Shown: piece after piece, positions 1 through 6,097 of the stretch | Layout of the letters: each line of letters starts with the position of its first letter | Position numbering within the stretch: position 1 is the first letter of the stretch | Origin: Campylobacteraceae bacterium | Lineage (GTDB): Bacteria > Campylobacterota > Campylobacteria > Campylobacterales > UBA6016 | Length of the DNA: 6,131 nucleotides | Assembly (NCBI GenBank): GCA_022758985.1 | Contig: JAEMQC010000009.1 | Span: 1-6,131, forward strand | Reading direction: 5' to 3' | Made by a program: the position numbers and the translations under genes | The notes under the pieces: generated by a model | What the model saw: only the letters and a program-made list of their open reading frames with translations | Told to the model about the DNA's origin: nothing | The model's database searches: none

Positions 1-17
1 TTACCCTTCATTATCAT
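1..17 (-). CDS. fabI: Probable enoyl-[acyl-carrier-protein] reductase, N-terminus only (partial at window edge)
   Basis: Only five full codons are visible, reading MIMKG followed by a codon beginning AA. The ATG at 17-15 lies 8 nt downstream of a good Shine-Dalgarno (AGAGGGA, 32-26), which itself sits in the 17-nt gap after the tpiA stop. This is a convincing translation start even though almost nothing of the protein is seen. From memory, Campylobacter FabI begins with nearly the same residues (MIMKGKK...), and fabI follows tpiA in C. jejuni, so I infer the NADH-dependent enoyl-ACP reductase of fatty-acid elongation. A second ATG at 11-9 is possible but less well spaced. The identity rests on neighbourhood and five residues, so it is tentative. 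That some gene starts here is much more secure. Confidence 0.5.
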
Positions 18-34
18 ATATTGTTTCCCTCTTT

Positions 35-742
35 TTAAGAAATATTCGCAGATGCTTTTATAATTTTATAGAACTCCTCGGCTACAAGACTGGCTCCGCC
101 AACCAGTACGCCGTCCACAAACGAGCTATTCAAAATATCCGCTGCGTTTGATGCGTTTACGCTTCCGCCGTAAAGAATTGGTGTCTCAACCCTCTCTCTG
201 ATGGCTTTATGTACCTCTTCTATGTCTTCTACGCTTGCTGTTAGTCCCGTGCCTATCGCCCATACCGGCTCATATGCTATGACGAGATTTTGATAGCCGA
301 CGTCTATATTTTCGAGCTGCTTATCAATATAGTTCATGACGCTTTCTATCCCTTTTTGCCTTATCTCTATAGGCTCGCCTACGCAATAGAAAATATTAAA
401 GTTATTGCGTTTGAAGAACTCGTATTTTCTGACTATAAAATCTTGAGGCTCTTTTAGAATATGTCTTCTCTCTGAATGACCGATAAGAATAGTGTCTATA
501 TCAAATTCAGATAGCGCTTCAAGACATATTTCACCGGTATAAGAGCCTTTTTCTGCCGGGTATCCGTTTTGTGCGCCTATTTTGATGTTTTTCAGATTGT
601 AGTTGTCAAGAGCCGTAAAAGGAGGGAATATAACTATACTATCCTCTTCTTTCTTTTGGTCAGACAGCGAGTCTAGCGCAGACAGATACTCTGCCGTGCT
701 AGCTCTCGTATGATTTGCCTTGAAGTTCCCGGCTATTATCAT
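35..742 (-). CDS. tpiA: Triosephosphate isomerase
   Basis: This cytoplasmic TIM-barrel enzyme interconverts dihydroxyacetone phosphate and glyceraldehyde 3-phosphate. The 235-residue protein has the full catalytic set: Lys8 in NFKAN, His89 in GHSERR and Glu158 in YEPVWAIGTG, the last including the flexible loop that closes on substrate. The phosphate-binding segments YGGSV (191-195) and VDGVLVGGASL (209-219) are also present. It is shorter than the roughly 250 residues usual in other bacteria, which fits my memory of Campylobacterota homologues. The N-terminal motif reads NFKAN instead of the common NWKMN; the catalytic Lys is unaffected. The ATG overlaps the pgk stop by 4 nt (ATGA) and has AGAGG 7 nt upstream inside pgk, so translation is probably coupled to pgk. 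In relatives lacking phosphofructokinase this enzyme mainly serves gluconeogenesis; whether that applies here is inference. Confidence 0.97.
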   Translation of the reverse strand: MIIAGNFKANHTRASTAEYLSALDSLSDQKKEEDSIVIFPPFTALDNYNLKNIKIGAQNGYPAEKGSYTGEICLEALSEFDIDTILIGHSERRHILKEPQDFIVRKYEFFKRNNFNIFYCVGEPIEIRQKGIESVMNYIDKQLENIDVGYQNLVIAYEPVWAIGTGLTASVEDIEEVHKAIRERVETPILYGGSVNASNAADILNSSFVDGVLVGGASLVAEEFYKIIKASANIS

Positions 743-1938
743 CTCTTAGCCTCTACGGATTTAACGCCAGGGAGTTCTTTGCCCTCTAGCAGTTCAAGGC
801 TCGCACCGCCGCCTGTTGAGATAAATGTCATCCCTTCGGTATCTCCAGCCCTTTGTACGAGGTCTGCCGTGTCGCCACCGCCTATTATCGTAGTTGCGCT
901 ACTCTGTGCGAGGAAGTGAGAGAGCTTGAAGCTTCCTTTTGAGAACTTATCCATTTCATATACTCCCATAGGGCCGTTCCAAAGTACTGTTCTGGCGTCT
1001 TTTAATGCTAGCTTGAAAAGCTCAATAGATGAATCCCCTATATCAAGCCCCATCCAGCCGTCTGGGATTTCCTGAGCCGTACACTGGTCAACTTTGGCAT
1101 CTTCAGCAAATTTATCGGCTATCGTGATATCAACCGGAAGATAGAGTTTTACGCCCAAATCTTTTGCTTTTTGCATAATTTTTTTGGCTTCGTCGATCAA
1201 CTCACTCTCAACAAGCGACTTTCCTACGCCGTAACCCTGCGCTTTTAAAAACGTAAACGCCATACCGCCGCCTATGATTAGCTTATCTACTTTCGGAAGT
1301 AGACTTGTCAGAGCCTCTAATTTACCAGATACTTTGCTGCCTCCTACGACCGCAACAAAAGGTCTTGTTGGAGTAGCGAGCGCATCTCTTAGGTATGCAA
1401 CCTCTTTTTGCAGCAAGAATCCGGCGCTTTTTTTATCTTCTGCAAACAAAGATGGAAGAGCGTCTACGGATGCATGGGCTCTATGGCTGGCGCCGAATGC
1501 GTCGTTGATATAAATATCTACCCCGTTGGCTAGTTTTTTTGCGAACTCTATATCGTTTTTGGTCTCCCCCTCTTCGAATCTGAGGTTTTCAAGAAGAAGA
1601 ATATCGCCAGCCTTTAGCTCGGATATTTTTTTGGTTGCGTCTTCTCCACATACGTCTGATGCAAGCTGTATCTCTCTTTTTAGAAGAGTGTGAAGTCTTT
1701 TTGCGACAGGTTTTAGTGAATTTTTTTCATCAAAAGTTCCGGCTTTCGGTCTGCCGAAATGGCTTGCTAAAATCACTTTGCAGTCATGGTCTACACAGTA
1801 GCTAATCGTCGGAAGGGTAGAGTATATTCTTCTGTCGTCGGTTATGTTGCCGTAGTCGTCTGTCGGAACATTAAAATCACATCTTATAAAAACCGTCTTA
1901 CCGGTAATGTCGAGCTCTTTTATCGATTTTAATTTCAA
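739..1938 (-). CDS. pgk: Phosphoglycerate kinase (TTG start)
   Basis: The enzyme transfers phosphate between 1,3-bisphosphoglycerate and ADP, giving 3-phosphoglycerate and ATP, in glycolysis or in reverse in gluconeogenesis. The 399-residue length is normal. Substrate-side motifs are RCDFNVP (19-25), HFGRP (60-64), ENLRFEEGE (117-125) and SHRAH (151-155). The hinge and nucleotide-side motifs are GGSKVSGK (199-206), GGGMAFTF (223-230), NGPMGVYE (321-328), GGGDT (353-357) and STGGGASLELLEGKELPG (374-391). No active-site gap is visible. The start is TTG at 1938-1936. An in-frame TGA lies directly before it, no ATG or GTG is available near the N-terminus, and a strong AAAGGAG lies 5 nt upstream. 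It is the first gene of the left operon, transcribed from the 1939-2058 region, with tpiA overlapping by 4 nt. No gap gene stands upstream, unlike the C. jejuni order I recall. Confidence 0.97.
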   Translation of the reverse strand: MKLKSIKELDITGKTVFIRCDFNVPTDDYGNITDDRRIYSTLPTISYCVDHDCKVILASHFGRPKAGTFDEKNSLKPVAKRLHTLLKREIQLASDVCGEDATKKISELKAGDILLLENLRFEEGETKNDIEFAKKLANGVDIYINDAFGASHRAHASVDALPSLFAEDKKSAGFLLQKEVAYLRDALATPTRPFVAVVGGSKVSGKLEALTSLLPKVDKLIIGGGMAFTFLKAQGYGVGKSLVESELIDEAKKIMQKAKDLGVKLYLPVDITIADKFAEDAKVDQCTAQEIPDGWMGLDIGDSSIELFKLALKDARTVLWNGPMGVYEMDKFSKGSFKLSHFLAQSSATTIIGGGDTADLVQRAGDTEGMTFISTGGGASLELLEGKELPGVKSVEAKR

Positions 1939-1942
1939 TCAA

Positions 1943-1950
1943 ACTCCTTT
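1943..1950 (-). promoter_or_regulatory. Ribosome binding site that fixes the pgk TTG start
   Basis: Read on the minus strand, AAAGGAGT occupies 1950-1943 and its AGGAG core ends 5 nt before the TTG at 1938. The stop codon TGA (1941-1939) immediately precedes the TTG in frame. The start therefore cannot lie further upstream, and the strong Shine-Dalgarno supports this weak start codon. Confidence 0.8.
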
Positions 1951-2044
1951 GTGTGCGGTTAATTTAGCTTAATAGATACCTTTCGTATTATCTCGAATAT
2001 GGGTTTAAAATATTATTTAACCTCCGCTTTGCCAAAATTACCGT
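1951..2044. promoter_or_regulatory. Divergent promoter region between pgk and nadD
   Basis: This AT-rich stretch must hold the promoters for the outward-facing pgk-tpiA-fabI and nadD-rsfS units, since both begin here. For the minus strand, GATAAT (1992-1987) is a good -10 candidate about 50 nt from the pgk TTG. A weaker pair is TTGGCA (2035-2030) with TATTTT 17 nt further on. For the plus strand, TATTAT at 1986-1991 and at 2011-2016 are candidates. No convincing -35 accompanies the best -10 boxes, which is usual for the housekeeping sigma factor of Campylobacterota. An imperfect palindrome (2002-2022) overlaps the candidate boxes. Assignment of individual boxes is by eye. No trace of a gap gene or other coding sequence is visible. 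Confidence 0.45.
2002..2022. repeat. Imperfect inverted repeat, possible operator
   Basis: The arms GGTTTAAAA and TATTTAACC surround a 3-nt centre (TAT at 2011-2013), and 7 of 9 positions match when one arm is reverse-complemented. It lies near the middle of the divergent region and overlaps plausible -10 boxes, where a dimeric regulator could affect both operons. AT-rich DNA yields such repeats by chance, though the GGTT/AACC ends make this one slightly more notable. No regulator is identified. Confidence 0.25.
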
Positions 2045-2048
2045 AAAA

Positions 2049-2053
2049 AAGGG
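2049..2053 (+). promoter_or_regulatory. Ribosome binding site that fixes the nadD TTG start
   Basis: AAGGG lies 5 nt before the TTG at 2059. An in-frame TAA at 2044-2046 blocks any earlier start. The next usable codon, a GTG at 2098, would remove the essential GGSFDP motif, so TTG is effectively the only possible start. Confidence 0.7.
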
Positions 2054-2058
2054 CAGTA

Positions 2059-2613
2059 TTGGGAAATTTTGCTATTTTTGGGGGTAGCTTCGATCCTGTG
2101 CATAAATGCCACGAGGAAGCCGTAAAACTATGCTTTAGAGAGCTTGATATAGATAGACTCTTTATTGTGCCGACATTTATTAATCCGTTTAAAGATAACT
2201 ACAACGCTCCGCCTCAAAAAAGGTATGAGTGGCTGCAAAAAGTATTTTCAAAATACAGCGACGTAGAAGTGCTTGACGTAGAGATAAAAAAGCAGCGGAG
2301 GGTTTTTACTATAGAGACCGTAGAAGAGCTAATCGCAAAGGGCGGCAAGCAAAGCTATGATAAAATTTACTTAATAATAGGCTCCGATAATCTTTTGGAT
2401 TTGCCAAAATGGCATAGAAGCGAGGAGCTATTGTCGCTTGTTACGCCTATTGTGATTTCAAGAGACGGCGGCATAAAAAGCGAGTATAAAACAATTTTTT
2501 TGGATTGCCCGTTTTCGTCTACCGATTTTAGAAATACGTTAAACGGCGATATGTTGCCGTCAGAAATCAGGGATGACGCAGTTAGTTTTTATAGTAAAAG
2601 GAAAAATATATGA
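2059..2613 (+). CDS. nadD: Nicotinate-nucleotide adenylyltransferase (TTG start)
   Basis: NadD adenylates nicotinate mononucleotide with ATP to give deamido-NAD, the penultimate step of NAD synthesis, in the cytoplasm. The 184-residue protein opens with the Rossmann nucleotidyl-transferase signature FGGSFDPVH (7-15). It also has LIIGSDN (105-111), KWHR (117-120) and the ATP-binding SSTDFR (153-158), matching the family's SSTxxR motif. Length and motif order fit NadD rather than the shorter CoaD. The HxGH motif is altered: it reads H15-K-C17-H18, with Cys replacing the usual Gly while both histidines remain. The start is TTG, forced by an upstream in-frame stop and supported by AAGGG. The gene is divergent from pgk and overlaps rsfS by 4 nt, a pairing with rsfS seen in many bacteria. 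Function is probably intact, but the effect of Cys17 is unknown. Confidence 0.93.
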   Translation: MGNFAIFGGSFDPVHKCHEEAVKLCFRELDIDRLFIVPTFINPFKDNYNAPPQKRYEWLQKVFSKYSDVEVLDVEIKKQRRVFTIETVEELIAKGGKQSYDKIYLIIGSDNLLDLPKWHRSEELLSLVTPIVISRDGGIKSEYKTIFLDCPFSSTDFRNTLNGDMLPSEIRDDAVSFYSKRKNI

Positions 2614-2942
2614 CCATTAAAGAGAGATGTAAAAAAATAGCAGATTTGCTAGACGAGAAAAAGGCAGAAAATATAGAGATTTTTGATTTGACGGATAGCG
2701 GATATTTTGTAGATGCCGTAGTGGTTGCCACCTCTATAGCTTCAAAACACGCCTTAATGCTAGTCGACGAGATGAAAAAAACCCTAAAAAAAGAGGGTGA
2801 GACTATTTTGAATGTTGACGATAGCGATGATTGGACTATAGTGGATATGGGTGATATCTTAGTTCACCTAATGAGTGAAGAGTATAGAAAAAGATACAAT
2901 TTGGAAGAGTTTTTGAGAGAGTTTGAGGCAAAAAGAGGATAA
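2610..2942 (+). CDS. rsfS: Ribosomal silencing factor RsfS (Iojap/DUF143 family)
   Basis: RsfS binds ribosomal protein uL14 on the large subunit and blocks joining with the small subunit, damping translation during starvation; this is family knowledge. The 110-residue protein shows the usual layout: an N-terminal helix (about 1-18), the strand FVDAVVVATSIASKH (33-47) and the diagnostic DDWTIVDMGDILVHLM (73-88), followed by YRKRYNLEEF (92-101). The segment SKH takes the place of the more common SRH. Its ATG overlaps the nadD stop (ATGA), with AAGGA (2597-2601) 8 nt upstream, so the two genes form one transcript. Its TAA abuts the stop codon of the convergent argS, leaving no untranslated gap. 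Length is typical and nothing appears broken. Confidence 0.95.
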   Translation: MTIKERCKKIADLLDEKKAENIEIFDLTDSGYFVDAVVVATSIASKHALMLVDEMKKTLKKEGETILNVDDSDDWTIVDMGDILVHLMSEEYRKRYNLEEFLREFEAKRG

Positions 2943-2958
2943 TCACTCCCCTCTTTGC
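2928..2958. terminator. Weak hairpin at the rsfS/argS stop-codon junction
   Basis: Positions 2932-2938 (AAAGAGG) pair with 2950-2956 (CCTCTTT). After a two-base bulge, GC 2928-2929 pairs with GC 2957-2958. The loop of 11 nt holds both stop codons. In the plus direction a T-rich run (ATCTTTTCCTT) follows; in the minus direction no clear T-run follows. It may act as a modest rsfS terminator lying inside the argS 3' coding end. The stem is short and partly A-T, so this is tentative. Confidence 0.3.
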
Positions 2959-4553
2959 ATCTTTTCCTTAGCTTCGATACCCAGCAGTTTTAAACCCACT
3001 CTTAGGCCAAGCGCCACTACTGCAAATATTTTCAGATAAACATCTTCCCTCTCAGAGCCCAAAATCCTATTTTCGGTATAGAATCTATGAAGTTTGTTTG
3101 CTAGATTCTTGAGATATTCCGTAATTTTTTGCACATCCCTGGTTGTAAATGCGTCTTCTAAAACGTCCCCAAGAAGCATGGCGGTAAACAAAAGCTCTTT
3201 TTCGTCGTCCGTCATATGTGGCAGCTTTATCCCTTTTGCATATTCAAAAGTTACCCCCCGTTTTTCAAACAAAGAGTAAATTCTAGCGTGCGCATAGTTG
3301 ATATAAAATACTGGATTCGTACTATCTTCCTTGTTGAGGTCGGAGACGTCAAACTCTAAGTGCGTATCCGATTTTTTAGATAGAAATACGAATCTGAGAG
3401 CATCGGAACCGATATCGTCTACAACGTCTTTCATGAGAATGAAGTTGCCGGCTCTTTTGCTCATCTTGTATGGCTCGCCATCTTTTAACAAGGCTACCAT
3501 CTGAGATAGCAATACTTCAAGTTTTGATGAATCGTATCCCAAAAACTCTATTGCCGATTTCACTCTCGATATGTAGCCGTGGTGGTCTGCGCCCCAAATA
3601 TTGATGTACCTGTCAAACCCTCTTTCAAACTTGTCTTTGTGGTACGTAATATCTCCGGCAAGATATGTAGGTTCGCCGTTCTCCCTGACTACGACTCTGT
3701 CTTTTTCGTCTTTATGCTCGGTGGTTTTAAGCCAAATCTTTCCATCCTTTTCATATAGGGCGGAGTGTTCATCCAGTTTTGCTTTCGCTTTATCCCACTC
3801 TTTAAATACCTCTTTCTCGCTGACGAAGTTATCGAATTTTATACCTACCATATCAAGATTTTGGCGTATTTCCACCATCATCTTGTCTTTCCCCCAGACG
3901 GATAGAGTATTGATAATATCCTCGTTCGCAAAAGCCTCTCTGCCGAACTCTTTTACCGCTTCTTCGGCAAGTTCATATATATATTCGCCTCTATAGAACT
4001 CTTCCGGATACTCTACGCTCTCTTTTAGAATATCCTCTTTTGCTCTTAGGTATATAGAGACGCCAAGCAGATATACTTGTCTTCCGGCATCGTTTACGTA
4101 ATATTCACTTGTTATGTTATGCCCGAGATATCTACCTATCTGTAAAAGCGCATCGCCGTATATAGCGCCTCTGGCATGCCCGATATGAAGAGGGCCCGTA
4201 GGATTTGCGCTGACAAACTCTAAAAGGATATTTTCTTTGTCTATCTCTTTTGGTTTTGCAAAATCAAAACCTTTTTCTAGGGTCTGGGTGGCAAATTTAT
4301 CCAAAAATGCGCTAGAGAGTTTAAAGTTTATAAACCCGCTTATAGCCTCTACGCTATCAAAATGCTCCGGATCGTGCAGTATTTCGGCAAGCTCTGCGGC
4401 GATTTGGTTCGGTGATTTTTTTAGCTCTTTGGCAAGCGAGAAGGCTACCGGAGATGCAAAATGCCCGAAGCTTGCCTCTTTAGGCTTTTGAAGCTCCGGG
4501 ATTTTATGTTCCGATAACTTTGTGGAGATGTGGTGTTTGACGCTTTTTTTCAT
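2943..4553 (-). CDS. argS: Arginyl-tRNA synthetase
   Basis: This class I aminoacyl-tRNA synthetase charges tRNA-Arg with arginine in the cytoplasm and is normally essential. The 536 residues include an N-terminal tRNA-binding (Add1-like) domain at about 1-100. The catalytic Rossmann core holds FVSANPTGPLHIGHARGA (113-130, HIGH at 123-126), YYVNDAGRQ (151-159), WGADHHGY (320-327) and KMSKRAGN (363-370). The helical anticodon-binding domain begins near DALRF (384-388), includes NPVFYINYAHARIYSL (413-428), and ends in LLGIEAKEKM (523-532). Length matches the C. jejuni enzyme (about 530). It lies 10 nt after tatA and is probably the last gene of the right-hand operon. No clear Shine-Dalgarno precedes the ATG (upstream sequence AAAGCATTCA), so translation may rely on coupling to tatA. 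The stop codon touches that of rsfS. Confidence 0.97.
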   Translation of the reverse strand: MKKSVKHHISTKLSEHKIPELQKPKEASFGHFASPVAFSLAKELKKSPNQIAAELAEILHDPEHFDSVEAISGFINFKLSSAFLDKFATQTLEKGFDFAKPKEIDKENILLEFVSANPTGPLHIGHARGAIYGDALLQIGRYLGHNITSEYYVNDAGRQVYLLGVSIYLRAKEDILKESVEYPEEFYRGEYIYELAEEAVKEFGREAFANEDIINTLSVWGKDKMMVEIRQNLDMVGIKFDNFVSEKEVFKEWDKAKAKLDEHSALYEKDGKIWLKTTEHKDEKDRVVVRENGEPTYLAGDITYHKDKFERGFDRYINIWGADHHGYISRVKSAIEFLGYDSSKLEVLLSQMVALLKDGEPYKMSKRAGNFILMKDVVDDIGSDALRFVFLSKKSDTHLEFDVSDLNKEDSTNPVFYINYAHARIYSLFEKRGVTFEYAKGIKLPHMTDDEKELLFTAMLLGDVLEDAFTTRDVQKITEYLKNLANKLHRFYTENRILGSEREDVYLKIFAVVALGLRVGLKLLGIEAKEKMQRGE

Positions 4554-4563
4554 TGAATGCTTT

Positions 4564-4836
4564 TTAGGCTTTATTTGCGTCTGTGTTTGTCGGTTTTTGC
4601 TCCGTGGCTTGAGCCGTAGTCGTCGTTTGTTGCGTATTTTGTGCAGTAGCGGTTGTTTCTACCGGCTTGGCTTCGGCTGTTTTTGCGACTTCATTCTCAT
4701 CTTCTTTTATCGCATTTTTGAAGTTTTTGATACCGCTTCCTAGACCTTTTGCAAGCTCTGGTATTCTTTTCGCACCGAATAGAAGTAGTATGATAAGTAG
4801 AACAACCACCCAATGCCATATGCTAAATGAACCCAT
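4564..4836 (-). CDS. tatA: Sec-independent (twin-arginine) translocase subunit TatA
   Basis: TatA is an inner-membrane protein whose oligomers form the pathway for folded proteins with twin-arginine signals, such as many respiratory enzymes. The 90-residue sequence begins MGSFSIWHW and has one N-terminal membrane helix (about 6-20). The conserved hinge F20-G21 is followed by the amphipathic helix AKRIPELAKGLGSGIKNFKNAIK (22-44) and an acidic stretch, EDENE. The remaining tail (51-90) is low-complexity, with 12 Thr in 40 residues plus many Ala, Gln, Lys and Glu, and is probably disordered. The IWHW start and KRIPELAKGLG hinge favour TatA over TatB. Its partner tatC is not in the window. The ATG has GAAAGG about 7 nt upstream. 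It lies 74 nt upstream of nothing else but argS's start region, with a 10-nt gap between the tatA stop and the argS ATG; relatives I recall have the same argS-tatA-gmk order. Confidence 0.95.
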   Translation of the reverse strand: MGSFSIWHWVVVLLIILLLFGAKRIPELAKGLGSGIKNFKNAIKEDENEVAKTAEAKPVETTATAQNTQQTTTTAQATEQKPTNTDANKA

Positions 4837-4880
4837 ATAATGCCTTTCTTTTAAATTGCCAAAGTATACAAAAAGTTCTT
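4837..4880 (-). promoter_or_regulatory. gmk-tatA spacer with a possible internal promoter
   Basis: This 44-nt gap is the only real spacer in the right-hand operon. Read on the minus strand it contains TATACT (4868-4863), a 5/6 match to the -10 consensus, preceded by TG and a T-run. The tatA ATG follows 26 nt later and its Shine-Dalgarno GAAAGG sits at about 4849-4844. This would allow tatA-argS to be transcribed separately from gmk. It rests on one hexamer read by eye, and read-through from upstream is equally possible. Confidence 0.3.
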
Positions 4881-5489
4881 TTATATCTTCCAGCTTTTAA
4901 TGAATGAGTCGTTGTCGATTAAGCTTTGTTTGAATTTAGAAGCGGTAGCTATTGCCGTTAGCGCTTCTAGAGTTTCGTTAAAATCGTCGTTTATTAAGAA
5001 GTAGTCATATTCACCTATCGATCTCATTTCGCTTATTGCGTTGATGACTCTTTGCTCTAATATTTCCTTGGTTTCGGTATTTCTGGATGATAGTCTTTGT
5101 TTGAGAACGCTCATATTTTTTGTCGTAATAAAAACGGATGTTACAAGTTTTGGAAATTTCTCTCTGAGCGTCTTATGACCTTGCACGTCTATATCGAGCA
5201 CTACTATTTTATTCTCAGCCAAAGCTTTTTCTATCGGGCGAAACGATGTACCGTAAAAATTCCCGTGGACTTCGGCCCACTCCAAGAAACAGCCGTCGTC
5301 TATCTCCGACAAAAATTGATCTTTTGATATAAAGTGATAGTCGACGCCGTCTTCTTCCCCATCTCTAGGTTTTCTGGTTGTTGTTGATATTGAGAAGTAG
5401 CAATTAGCAACTATATCTAGCAGTTTTTTAGCAAGACTTGTTTTGCCGGAGCCGCTAGGCCCCGATACTACGAGAATGGAGCCACTCAT
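4881..5489 (-). CDS. gmk: Guanylate kinase
   Basis: Gmk phosphorylates GMP to GDP with ATP in the cytoplasm, an essential step in GTP and (p)ppGpp metabolism. The 202-residue length is typical. The P-loop is G10-PSGSGKT-S18. The GMP-binding region includes STTTRKPRDGEEDGVDYHFIS (35-55) and E70-WAEVHGNFYGTS (70-82). LDIDVQG (98-104) carries the conserved acidic residues. The lid and C-terminal part contain QRLSSRNTET (131-140) and QRVINA (146-151), followed by the YDYFLIND core strand (161-168). The ATG overlaps the TGA of the upstream acidic-protein gene by 4 nt, and no Shine-Dalgarno is visible in the preceding AGCAAAAAACA. Translation is therefore probably coupled to that gene, tying Gmk output to it. 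In C. jejuni, as I recall, gmk likewise lies between the acidic-protein gene and tatA. Confidence 0.97.
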   Translation of the reverse strand: MSGSILVVSGPSGSGKTSLAKKLLDIVANCYFSISTTTRKPRDGEEDGVDYHFISKDQFLSEIDDGCFLEWAEVHGNFYGTSFRPIEKALAENKIVVLDIDVQGHKTLREKFPKLVTSVFITTKNMSVLKQRLSSRNTETKEILEQRVINAISEMRSIGEYDYFLINDDFNETLEALTAIATASKFKQSLIDNDSFIKSWKI

Positions 5490-6097
5490 TGTTTTTTGCT
5501 AAGCGTTATGTTTATCGTTACATCTGCCATATTCAGAAGCTCTTTTAACGCATCAAGAGAGATTGTAATGCTTTGATTAGGGTTTAACTGTATCGCATTT
5601 GCCGGAATATTTGTCGTTGCCGAGGCTACCGTATTATCTTTGATATCAGGCAGCGAGTTTGTGATACTATCCAGTCCGCCTTCAAGGTCGCTTTCTAAAT
5701 TATCGCCGCTCTCGGGGGATGACATATTGTTAAGATTTACGCCTAGGGCTTCCGCCAAAGACTCTTCCGTCAAAGAGCCTAGTTCGTCGTTGTGTATTTT
5801 GACATTTTCCATATCGAACTCTTCGTTTTCCAACTTTTCCTCTTCAGTCTCGTCTAATAGATTTTTTAGCTTGTTCACTTCGTCTTCGTCTAAAATGTGC
5901 GCATCGCTTTGTGTAGACTCTTCTTCAATACCACCGATTTCATCTTCATCTAGCTCAAGTCCGCCATCGTTGTCAAATGAGAAATCGCCCATTCCTGCAA
6001 GCTCATCTTCTTCTGCCGCAGTCGGGAGATTATCTATTTCTAGCTCCTCTTCATAGTGTTGCTTCTCTTCTAGTAGCGGCTCTTCTGCCATATCCAT
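5486..6097 (-). CDS. Highly acidic protein of unknown function (Cj1178c-like context)
   Basis: I do not recognise a domain. The 203-residue product has 56 Asp/Glu against 9 Lys, with no Arg, Cys or Trp, so its pI must be very low. The acid is concentrated in residues 1-150 (51 of 56), which are probably disordered. LDEDE followed by Ile or Val occurs twice, at 49-54 and 69-74. The last 35 residues differ: QLNPNQSITISLDALKELL then VTINITLSKK, which suggests a small folded strand-helix-strand end. No signal peptide or membrane helix is seen. By position (upstream of and overlapping gmk) it corresponds to the 'highly acidic protein' Cj1178c, which I recall as following fliR in C. jejuni, so a flagellar link is possible but unproven. 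An in-frame TAG at 6115-6113 closes the frame, leaving ATG 6097 or ATG 6091 as start. Neither has a Shine-Dalgarno. Confidence 0.8.
   Translation of the reverse strand: MDMAEEPLLEEKQHYEEELEIDNLPTAAEEDELAGMGDFSFDNDGGLELDEDEIGGIEEESTQSDAHILDEDEVNKLKNLLDETEEEKLENEEFDMENVKIHNDELGSLTEESLAEALGVNLNNMSSPESGDNLESDLEGGLDSITNSLPDIKDNTVASATTNIPANAIQLNPNQSITISLDALKELLNMADVTINITLSKKQ

Noticed and set aside
710..919. 69-residue plus-strand frame spanning the pgk/tpiA overlap
   Set aside because: It is antisense to the conserved C-terminus of pgk and the start of tpiA, with no independent evidence of coding.
2030..2052. TTGGCA...GG spacing on the minus strand considered as a sigma-54 type (-24/-12) promoter
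   Set aside because: TGGCA is present, but no GC-containing -12 element (TTGC) lies at the required distance.
3601..3996. 131-residue plus-strand open frame inside argS
   Set aside because: It lies wholly opposite the conserved argS catalytic core, is Ser/Leu/Phe-rich as expected of an antisense frame, and shows no family motif.
4522..4743. 73-residue plus-strand frame with Cys/Leu/Phe-rich sequence resembling a membrane peptide, opposite tatA and the argS start
   Set aside because: It is explained by the antisense of the low-complexity Thr/Ala/Gln tail of tatA. tatA itself has clear motifs and a ribosome site.
5640..6056. 138-residue plus-strand open frame rich in serine, opposite the acidic-protein gene
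   Set aside because: It is the mirror of GAA/GAT/GAG-rich coding sequence on the other strand, which reads as Ser-rich without stops. It has no plausible ribosome site and no recognisable motif.
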